7,868 bases of DNA, from the NCBI GenBank assembly GCA_018969935.1, contig JAGWXJ010000087.1, positions 1 to 7,868 of the forward strand, given 5' to 3'. Under the pieces are notes generated by a model, which was not told where the DNA came from, made no database searches, and saw only the letters and a program-made list of their open reading frames with translations. This stretch comes from Alphaproteobacteria bacterium. GTDB lineage: Bacteria; Pseudomonadota; Alphaproteobacteria; Micavibrionales; UBA1664. Shown in pieces: positions 1-5,683 of this stretch (its first letter is position 1; each line of letters begins with the position of its first letter). The position numbers and the translations under genes were made by a program.

Positions 1-817
1 GTTTCTTGCCCTTCTCATTGCAATCTCGTTTTCAGCCTCAGCCGAGGACTTCAAGGTGGCGTCTGTCGACACACCATCCGACCCAGGCGCCATTTACAAG
101 TTTATCCATGGGTTTGCGCCTGAAACGGCTGTCAGCATGTGGCGCGGCGGCAACCGCCCTGCCCTGAAAGAACTGCTGAAAACGCGCGGCTTTGAAATTG
201 GCGCACCGGTTTACCTGCGCATCTTCAAATTCGAGGGTGTTGTGGAAGTGTGGATGCAGCGCAAATCGCAGTATGATTTGTTCGAGGTGTATCCGATTTG
301 CGTGAACTCCGGCGCGCTTGGGCCCAAACTCAAGGAAGGTGACGGGCAGGCCCCCGAGGGTTTTTACGAGATCAACAAAAAGCAGCTCAACCCCAACAGC
401 AAGTATCACCTTGCCCTTAACATGGGGTACCCTAACGCCTATGACCGTGAACACGGGCGCACGGGCGCCCACCTGATGATACACGGGGCGTGCGCCTCCA
501 TCGGCTGCTATGCCATGACGGACGAAAATATCGATGAAGTGTACGGGCTTGTAAAAGCCGCGCTGGATAACGGGCAGGAAAGCGTGCCTGTACATGCCTT
601 CCCCTTCCGCATGTCGCGCGAGGCGCTGGCCAAGCACAAGGACAGCAAGTGGATTGATTTCTGGGTATCCGAGCTGCTGCCTGTTTATGACCTGTTTGAC
701 GTTACGCGCAAGCCGCCCCAGCTCATGACCTGCGAGGGTATTTATCAAATCCGTGACGGAGTATCACAGGACGACATGCCACAAGGCTGCCAAGCCATCA
801 CGGCATGGAAAGACTGA
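1..817 (+). CDS. YafK/DpaA-type L,D-transpeptidase-fold protein, 5'-truncated
   Basis: Secreted protein of the YafK (COG3034-like) branch of the L,D-transpeptidase catalytic fold. The E. coli member (DpaA/LdtF) detaches Braun lipoprotein from peptidoglycan; the exact reaction here is inferred only. The reading frame is open from base 2 and begins in the hydrophobic part of a signal peptide (LLIAISFSASA, then EDFKVA), so the true start lies before the window. The GTG at 56 would remove the signal peptide and is unlikely to be the start. Family marks are LGPKLKEGDGQAPEGFY, GYPNAYD, a His in REHGRTG (codon 452-454), and the catalytic block IHGACASIGCYAMTD with His codon 482-484 and the expected nucleophile Cys codon 506-508. 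The domain appears complete to its C-terminus. The stop (TGA 815-817) lies inside the 3' end of the convergent M48 gene. It is a clear paralogue of the protein at 2028-3365. Confidence 0.9.
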   Translation, partial: FLALLIAISFSASAEDFKVASVDTPSDPGAIYKFIHGFAPETAVSMWRGGNRPALKELLKTRGFEIGAPVYLRIFKFEGVVEVWMQRKSQYDLFEVYPICVNSGALGPKLKEGDGQAPEGFYEINKKQLNPNSKYHLALNMGYPNAYDREHGRTGAHLMIHGACASIGCYAMTDENIDEVYGLVKAALDNGQESVPVHAFPFRMSREALAKHKDSKWIDFWVSELLPVYDLFDVTRKPPQLMTCEGIYQIRDGVSQDDMPQGCQAITAWKD

Positions 818-1886
818 CATTAGGCATTATGCCTGCCCGTTTACCGAGCTTTGCCCACATTCTATCTATGGCACGCACACGGCTGGTATAGCCGGGGTGG
901 GATTGCCAAATGGCATCATAAGCGCCATCGGGTTTGCGCCTGCCCCTTACATCATCGCCACCCGATACTGCCTTAAATGCCAGCCAGAGGGCTGCTTTTG
1001 CAGCCTCGGGGTCGCGCGTGGTGTAAACGGCATTGCTGTCGGCCCTGTATTCGGCCAGCCTTGTGGCCAGATTGCCCAAAAAGAAGTTACAACCGAGCGC
1101 CATGGGCAGTGCGGCGACTGCCATAACCCCATTACCCGTGAACAGCCATTTGGATGCGGCTGCAAATGCCATGGATGCACCGGGGAACATCAGAGCATCA
1201 GCCGCGTAGCCAAGCGCCAGCACACTTGCACCAACGTACATGGACCAGCGCAAGGCGCGGTAGCCTATGGGCTGCGCCATCAGGCGCAGGGCCCCTTTGT
1301 CGGTTTTGATGTGGCTGCATTCGTGGCTGTAGATGAATGCCTTTGCGTAATCGGGGTATTTTGCCAGCGCGCTTTCGGTTGTGATGATCATGTCCGGCGC
1401 TGCCATGAAGGTATAAAGCATCTTGCGCCTGATACTTGCCGGCGTCTGGAACATAAGTTGCCACCACGGCAGGATGCGCAGCATGCCCTTCTCGTTCAGG
1501 ACGACCAGCTCGGGCGTCGTTGGAAGCCTTATTGCATCGGCAATTTTGGATACCAGTATCTGGTCCTTGAACTGCAAGGCCCTTATACCGTCATCGGTTG
1601 TCAGGCCATCTATGCGTAGCATTTCATGCCTGAAGAAACCGATTTGCTTTCGAGGGTTAAACCTGTTGTAGACGGGCTTGACCGTGGCTACGGCCAGTAC
1701 CGTTGCAACGGCCAGCGGATTGAATACGCACGACAGGAACATGGCCGTGCCACCCAACCCTGCAAGGCTGTATGCATTGATGCGGGCATTGCTGAAAAGC
1801 GGGCGGTAATTCCATTCGGTAGCCATCGGGCGGTTATGGATGTTCGTAGTGCCGGCGTCAATTTTCCCGTATTTAGGCTTTTGCAT
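798..1886 (-). CDS. M48-type membrane zinc metallopeptidase
   Basis: Predicted membrane-bound M48-family (HtpX/Ste24-like) zinc endopeptidase, a family usually involved in membrane or envelope protein quality control. The 362-residue frame has a hydrophobic stretch at about residues 40-70. The zinc motif HECSH (HExxH, residues 188-192) is followed by two further hydrophobic stretches at about 214-234 and 251-271. The third ligand is in EYRAD (Glu279, ExxxD). A typical M48 C-terminal mark, SHPGYTSRVRAID, lies at about 329-341. All catalytic residues are present, so the enzyme should be active. The start is uncertain: ATG 1886 gives the longest frame, while ATG 1826 (MATEWNYRP) removes 20 polar residues, and neither has a convincing Shine-Dalgarno. 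The 3' end overlaps the convergent YafK-type gene by 20 bp. It is divergent from the second YafK-type gene. Its subfamily and substrate are not recognised. Confidence 0.88.
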   Translation of the reverse strand: MQKPKYGKIDAGTTNIHNRPMATEWNYRPLFSNARINAYSLAGLGGTAMFLSCVFNPLAVATVLAVATVKPVYNRFNPRKQIGFFRHEMLRIDGLTTDDGIRALQFKDQILVSKIADAIRLPTTPELVVLNEKGMLRILPWWQLMFQTPASIRRKMLYTFMAAPDMIITTESALAKYPDYAKAFIYSHECSHIKTDKGALRLMAQPIGYRALRWSMYVGASVLALGYAADALMFPGASMAFAAASKWLFTGNGVMAVAALPMALGCNFFLGNLATRLAEYRADSNAVYTTRDPEAAKAALWLAFKAVSGGDDVRGRRKPDGAYDAIWQSHPGYTSRVRAIDRMWAKLGKRAGIMPNVSLSMP

Positions 1887-2027
1887 GGAGGAACGAAAAT
1901 GTTACGGTGTGCCACCGCAGACACCGACATTTATAGCTAACGCCTTGTTTTTAAATAACAAAAGCCAACCCTATAGAATTTAATTAATATTTTACATATT
2001 CCATTAATTTTGATATCATTGTAGACC
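1887..2027. other. AT-rich divergent intergenic region
   Basis: A 141-bp gap between divergent genes, much more AT-rich than the flanking coding sequence. It carries a good sigma70-like promoter for the rightward gene (separate entry). For the leftward M48 gene only a weak TATAAA-like -10 (1931-1936 on the minus strand) is visible, without a convincing -35 at normal spacing. A near-palindrome at 1945-1961 has arms TTGTT and AACAA around a 7-base centre and could be an operator for either gene. TTAATTAA occurs at 1980-1987. No RNA gene is evident. Confidence 0.5.
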
Positions 2028-2028
2028 A
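1991..2028 (+). promoter_or_regulatory. sigma70-like promoter, probably leaderless start
   Basis: The -35 box TTTACA (1991-1996) and -10 box TATCAT (2014-2019) each match the bacterial consensus at five of six bases, with an exact 17-bp spacer. Transcription would begin about 6-8 bases after the -10, at 2025-2028, on or next to the ATG at 2028. An in-frame TAG at 2022-2024 excludes any start further upstream, and there is no Shine-Dalgarno before the ATG. Together these suggest a leaderless mRNA. The start site itself is inferred. Confidence 0.6.
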
Positions 2029-3365
2029 TGAGCGTCAAGGCTTCCGCCTCTTTTGCCGTTTTAACCCTCGGGCTTTCCCTTGCAGCCACCGAGGCGCAGG
2101 GCCAATCGCTGTTCAGTACGCTTTTTGGTGGTTCAGACGATACGATTACCTCGATAACTGGCGGTGATGGTGTAAACGTTCCTGAAACACGCATCATCGT
2201 TGATGGCAAAGGCCGCAAAACGCACGTACTGACAGAAGCTGAAAAAGGACGCATCAAGGCAGCCGCCACCGCAGGCGAGCAACGCGTGAAGGCCAAGCTT
2301 GTCGAAAAAGGCCTCAACCCTGCCGAGGGCCTTTACATCAGGACCTTCAAAGACACCAAGAAAATGGAAATCTGGATCAAACATAACGGCAAATACGAGC
2401 TGTTTGATACCTATGACATGTTCTTTTCAGGCGGCTTGGGCCCCAAGCTGAAGCAAGGCGACAAACAGGCCGTAGAAGGCGGTTATACCATCAACCGCGG
2501 GATGCTTGTGCGTGACAGCCTTTTGGGTCGCGCCTTCAATACCGGTTACCCCAATACCTTCGATAAAGCGCACCACCGTACAGGCTCGGCCCTTATGGTG
2601 CATGCCTACTGGGCTTCAGCTGGCTGCTACGCCATCAAGGAAAAGATGTACGAGCTTTATGTGCTGATGGAGATGGCAACGCGCGGGGGTAATGAAGTGC
2701 AGATGCATGCCTTCCCCTTCAAGATGACGCAGGCCAACATTGATGCACATGCGGTTGGCGACCTTAAAAAGCACCGCGATTTCTGGATGTCGCTCAAGCC
2801 TATCTACGAAGCATTCGACCGCACGGAAGTACCGCAAGTGGCTGTTTGCCATACGGGCATCAAATCGCGTTATACGCTTGCCAGCCTCGGCGCTACGGGG
2901 CAGCAGTGCCGTACCCCGCATGGCGCACCGATTGATGGTGAAGTCGCCGTTGCCGATGCCGTACCAGCCAAGCGCAATTCAACGATCCCACTTGCATTTG
3001 ACCCTGCTACCTTGAAGGCGGATATCACGTATAGCCCCGGCATAGTTTTCAAGCATCATGGCACGCCTGTTACGGTGCTCAAGGTGAAGGTGGATACCAA
3101 CCGTAAACCCGATGATGACGGCTGCCTTGCTGGCCCGAACGAGGGTTCGGAGGAATGCCTATATAAGCCGCTCGCTGAAGATTACATGCGTATAAGCGCT
3201 GACGGCGCGCAAACAGTTATCAGCTACAAAGATTTCCGCGATGGCCGCTATGCACCGCTTGGGCCTAACGAGGAAATCAGGTCTGTTGAATCCATGTATC
3301 TCGATATGGGTGAACAGGACCTCAAGCTCGCAAGGCCCTTTCGCATTAGCCAGCCTAAACCCTGA
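2028..3365 (+). CDS. diverged YafK-type L,D-transpeptidase-fold protein with C-terminal extension
   Basis: Secreted 445-residue paralogue of the protein at 1-817. An N-terminal signal peptide (MSVKASASFAVLTLGLSLAATEAQGQ, cleavage near residue 24-26) precedes a linker of about 60 residues. The YafK-type domain lies at about 88-275: LGPKLKQGDKQAVEGGY (137-153), GYPNTFD (173-179), HHRTG (182-186), and VHAYWASAGCYAI (191-203) with His192 and the nucleophile candidate Cys200. Two family features differ from the paralogue: HG is replaced by HA at the catalytic His, and the Cys before the LGPKLK block is replaced (PICVNSG becomes DMFFSGG). Residues 275-445 form a C-terminal region I do not recognise; it has Cys at 274, 294, 366 and 377. 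Activity is therefore plausible but may be altered. The start is fixed by the signal peptide and the upstream in-frame TAG. The stop directly abuts the purA stop on the other strand. Confidence 0.88.
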   Translation: MSVKASASFAVLTLGLSLAATEAQGQSLFSTLFGGSDDTITSITGGDGVNVPETRIIVDGKGRKTHVLTEAEKGRIKAAATAGEQRVKAKLVEKGLNPAEGLYIRTFKDTKKMEIWIKHNGKYELFDTYDMFFSGGLGPKLKQGDKQAVEGGYTINRGMLVRDSLLGRAFNTGYPNTFDKAHHRTGSALMVHAYWASAGCYAIKEKMYELYVLMEMATRGGNEVQMHAFPFKMTQANIDAHAVGDLKKHRDFWMSLKPIYEAFDRTEVPQVAVCHTGIKSRYTLASLGATGQQCRTPHGAPIDGEVAVADAVPAKRNSTIPLAFDPATLKADITYSPGIVFKHHGTPVTVLKVKVDTNRKPDDDGCLAGPNEGSEECLYKPLAEDYMRISADGAQTVISYKDFRDGRYAPLGPNEEIRSVESMYLDMGEQDLKLARPFRISQPKP

Positions 3366-4658
3366 TTACCCTTGAAACGGGTCGTGCATCAGGATTGTGT
3401 CGTCACGTTCGGGGCTTGTTGAAAGCAGCGTTACGGGCGCCTTGATCAGTTCCTCGATACGGCGGACATACTTTACGGCAGCACCGGGCAGTTGCGCCCA
3501 GCTGCGCGCACCGCGCGTTGTGTCGGACCAGCCTTCCATCGTTTCGTAGATGGGTTCCACGCGGGCCTGATCGGCTTGGCCCGATGGGAAGTAATCCAGC
3601 GTTTTGCCATCCAGTTTGTAGCCGACGCAGATTTTGACTTCGGGCATACCGTCGAGCACGTCGAGCTTTGTAAGCGCGATGCCGTGGATGCCGCCCTGAA
3701 TAACGCACTGGCGTACCAGCACGCTATCGAACCAGCCGCAGCGGCGTTTGCGGCCTGTGTTGGTGCCGAATTCGTGGCCCTTTTGGCCCAGCATCTCGCC
3801 GATTTCGTTTGTCTGTTCGGTCGGGAACGGGCCGGAGCCAACGCGCGTCGTGTAAGCCTTGGCAAGGCCAAGAACGTACCCGACGGAGCTACCGCCCATG
3901 CCCGAGCCTGCGGCAGCCTGCGAAGCCACGCAGTTGGAGGATGTGACAAACGGGTATGTGCCGTGATCGACATCAAGCAGCGCGCCTTGCGCGCCTTCGA
4001 ACAGGATTTTTTTGCCGGCTACGCGCGCGTCGTCCAAAGCTTTCCAAGCCACGCCAACGAAGGGCAGGATTTTTGGGGCGATGACCATCAGCTCATCGTA
4101 CATGCGGGCGGATTCCAGAGGCTCGGCGCCCAACCCTTTGAGGAGGGCGTTGTGGTGAAGCATCATGGCTTCGATTTTGGTTTTCAGCAGTTCGGGCTCG
4201 CGCAGGTCGCAGAGGCGGACACCGCGGCGGGCGACTTTGTCTTCATAGCAGGGGCCGATACCGCGGCCCGTGGTGCCGATGGAGGATTTGCCGCGCGCAG
4301 CTTCCATAGCCTTATCAAGGGCGGAGTGGACAGGCAGGATGACGTGGGCGCTATCGGCCAGCAGGAGGCTTTGGGGGGTGACGGTTACGCCTTTGGCGGC
4401 GACCTTTTCAATCTCGGCCAGAAAGGCCCATGGGTCTACAACAACGCCGTTGCCGACAACCGAGAGTTTGCCGGGGCGCACAACACCGGAAGGCAGGAGT
4501 GCGAGTTTGTAATCGATACCGTTGATGACAAGGGTGTGGCCTGCATTATGCCCGCCTTGGAAGCGGACGACGACATCGGCACGGTTGGAGAGGAAGTCGA
4601 CAATTTTGCCTTTACCCTCATCGCCCCACTGGGCGCCGACTACTGCTACGTTGGCCAT
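3366..4658 (-). CDS. purA: adenylosuccinate synthetase
   Basis: Cytoplasmic enzyme that joins IMP and aspartate using GTP to give adenylosuccinate, the first step from IMP to AMP. The 430-residue length is normal for the family. The N-terminal signature GAQWGDEGKGK (residues 8-18) holds the catalytic Asp13 and the GTP-binding loop, and NAGHT (38-42) contains the catalytic His41. The second signature region is SSIGTTGRGIGPCYEDKVAR (125-144). TNTGRKRRCGWFD and TKLDVLDGMPEVK follow, and LSTSPERDDTI lies near the C-terminus. The ATG at 4658 is preceded by a good Shine-Dalgarno (GAGGGA). It is the third of three genes on this strand, 85 bp after the beta-barrel gene, with a candidate promoter of its own. 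It has no gap at all from the convergent YafK-type gene. Confidence 0.98.
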   Translation of the reverse strand: MANVAVVGAQWGDEGKGKIVDFLSNRADVVVRFQGGHNAGHTLVINGIDYKLALLPSGVVRPGKLSVVGNGVVVDPWAFLAEIEKVAAKGVTVTPQSLLLADSAHVILPVHSALDKAMEAARGKSSIGTTGRGIGPCYEDKVARRGVRLCDLREPELLKTKIEAMMLHHNALLKGLGAEPLESARMYDELMVIAPKILPFVGVAWKALDDARVAGKKILFEGAQGALLDVDHGTYPFVTSSNCVASQAAAGSGMGGSSVGYVLGLAKAYTTRVGSGPFPTEQTNEIGEMLGQKGHEFGTNTGRKRRCGWFDSVLVRQCVIQGGIHGIALTKLDVLDGMPEVKICVGYKLDGKTLDYFPSGQADQARVEPIYETMEGWSDTTRGARSWAQLPGAAVKYVRRIEELIKAPVTLLSTSPERDDTILMHDPFQG

Positions 4659-4664
4659 AGGTTT

Positions 4665-4670
4665 TCCCTC
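4665..4670 (-). promoter_or_regulatory. purA ribosome binding site
   Basis: GAGGGA on the minus strand, six bases before the purA ATG, a near-ideal Shine-Dalgarno. It confirms the purA start and contrasts with the SD-less starts of most neighbouring genes. Confidence 0.75.
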
Positions 4671-4687
4671 GCTCGTTTTTTCGCTTT

Positions 4688-4716
4688 GTTGTAGCGGGGA
4701 TGGGCCCTCAAGCCAA
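4688..4716 (-). promoter_or_regulatory. candidate purA promoter
   Basis: On the minus strand TTGGCT (4711-4716) and TACAAC (4688-4693) are separated by exactly 17 bp. Each matches the consensus at four of six bases. The start would fall near 4682, giving a leader of about 24 bases that includes the Shine-Dalgarno. This is a moderate match; the gene could also be read from upstream, because no clear terminator was seen after the beta-barrel gene. Confidence 0.4.
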
Positions 4717-4743
4717 GTTAATTATGCCCCCTGCCCCAAAGGC

Positions 4744-5574
4744 CTAGAATTTGAAGGATAGATTGAGGGTACCGATACCGGCGCAAGTGCCGTCAGCCCC
4801 GCAATTCTGGCCCAGACGCAGGCCCGTGCTATTGGCACCGTTTGTGTATGTGGGGCCGAATTTATAACCCGTGTTGCCCGCGTTATCGCCGTTTGCTTGC
4901 AGATGGAAGGCCCAGTGCCTTGTTTCGGGGATTTTGAGGGCGAGATCAAAGGCCAAACTGCGCGATTCGAATTTTGCGCCTGCCACTCCACCAGCGTCCC
5001 GTGTGGCCGCGAGGTCGAACGTTGTTGTCAGTTTGATGGTGTCTGTAATTTTCCATGCAGCACTGGTTGTAAAACCACGCATCGATTCCGATGGCAGGTT
5101 TGCACCAAAATCGAGATGCGAGAATTTGGGGCCCAGCGTAACCGCCACAGGGCCAAACGTGTTTTTGGCAAGCAGCGTGAGGCCAAAGCCTGTTGGCTGG
5201 AAGGTTTGGTAGTACCGTTCACGCTCGGTGAAATATGCAGGGCTTTCGTTTTGTTTGTCCGTTACGGGGTTGGAAAGCTTTACATTGGGTTGCAGGCTAA
5301 AGCCGCCAACGATGATACCCGCCTGCGTTTTGGGCTCACGCCCCTCGGGGAATGGAAGTGTACAAAATACGGCTGCGCACTGGTTGTCACGCAAGGGTAG
5401 CGTGCTGTAGCCCACTGGCGCGGGGCCGTAGGGGAAATCATAGCCCTGAAAATCAAGGGTCGGTTTCAGAGACCAGTTCATATCCTGCAACGACTGCGCT
5501 TTTGACCCCGTCACCGACAGGAATGCGACTCCGCTGAAGGCTGCTGCGGCCACAGCAAACTTCATTTTTTTCAT
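4744..5574 (-). CDS. predicted outer-membrane beta-barrel protein, uncharacterised
   Basis: I do not recognise a named family. The 276-residue protein starts with a clear signal peptide (MKKMKFAVAAAAFSGVAFLSVTGSKA, likely cleavage after Ala26). The mature part is rich in Gly, Thr, Asn and aromatic residues. From about residue 84 onward there are alternating hydrophobic/polar stretches typical of beta strands (for example AGIIVGGFSLQPNVKLS, GFGLTLLAKNTFGPVAVTLG, TIKLTTTFDLAATRD, SRSLAFDLALKI). It ends in LNLSFKF, a terminal aromatic as used for outer-membrane assembly. Four Cys occur in two close pairs (66/71 and 258/264), which could form disulfides. ATG 5574 and ATG 5565 are both possible starts; neither has a good Shine-Dalgarno. 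It lies between the DUF2336 gene and purA on the same strand. A short upstream reading frame ends over its start codon. Confidence 0.75.
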   Translation of the reverse strand: MKKMKFAVAAAAFSGVAFLSVTGSKAQSLQDMNWSLKPTLDFQGYDFPYGPAPVGYSTLPLRDNQCAAVFCTLPFPEGREPKTQAGIIVGGFSLQPNVKLSNPVTDKQNESPAYFTERERYYQTFQPTGFGLTLLAKNTFGPVAVTLGPKFSHLDFGANLPSESMRGFTTSAAWKITDTIKLTTTFDLAATRDAGGVAGAKFESRSLAFDLALKIPETRHWAFHLQANGDNAGNTGYKFGPTYTNGANSTGLRLGQNCGADGTCAGIGTLNLSFKF

Positions 5575-5645
5575 TGTTTTTTTGCTTTATTTATAAATTT
5601 TGCAGGAAAACTACGCATTGCGCCGCACAAACGCAAGGTTTTCAT
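5571..5645 (-). CDS. possible 24-codon upstream ORF coupled to the barrel gene
   Basis: A short frame begins at ATG 5645 on the minus strand (MKTLRLCGAMRSF and on to KAKKQ) and ends with a TGA at 5571-5573. That stop overlaps the ATG of the barrel gene in the classic ATGA arrangement. The peptide is basic (about seven Lys/Arg in 24). Such an overlap could deliver ribosomes by translational coupling to a start that lacks its own Shine-Dalgarno. Against it, the short frame also lacks a clear ribosome binding site, and a frame this short can arise by chance. Expression is not shown. Confidence 0.22.
   Translation of the reverse strand: MKTLRLCGAMRSFPAKFINKAKKQ
5606..5643. repeat. imperfect hairpin in the gap before the barrel gene
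   Basis: Nested inverted repeat: outer arms GAAAAC (5606-5611) and GTTTTC (5638-5643), inner arms TTGCG (5618-5622) and CGCAA (5632-5636), with an asymmetric bulge between them. No T-run follows directly on either strand, so an ordinary terminator is unlikely. On the minus-strand transcript it would fold about 30 bases before the barrel gene start. Next to it, TTGTGGC occurs twice 11 bp apart (5656-5662 and 5667-5673). Confidence 0.35.
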
Positions 5646-5683
5646 AATGGTATTCTTGTGGCAATGTTGTGGCGGGATGCGGC

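Noticed and set aside
56..58. GTG as the start of the first gene
   Set aside because: The frame is open upstream to base 2 and encodes the hydrophobic core and cleavage region of a signal peptide that an exported YafK-type protein needs.
38..748. 236-codon minus-strand frame opposite the first YafK-type gene
   Set aside because: Antisense shadow; the plus strand carries the full conserved catalytic block.
753..1619. 288-codon plus-strand frame opposite the M48 gene
   Set aside because: Cys/His-rich, low-sense translation antisense to a gene with intact catalytic motifs; no ribosome binding site and no family resemblance.
1980..1987. TTAATTAA, also at 7120-7127, as a shared regulatory site
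   Set aside because: An 8-bp AT-only palindrome is expected often in AT-rich gaps, and its position relative to the two genes differs.
3368..3382. Terminator hairpin just after the second YafK-type gene
   Set aside because: Only a 4-bp ACCC/GGGT stem without a following T-run; too weak.
3492..4694. 400-codon open frame on the plus strand opposite purA
   Set aside because: It mirrors the conserved purA gene; its translation has no recognisable domain and the frame is kept open by the codon bias of purA.
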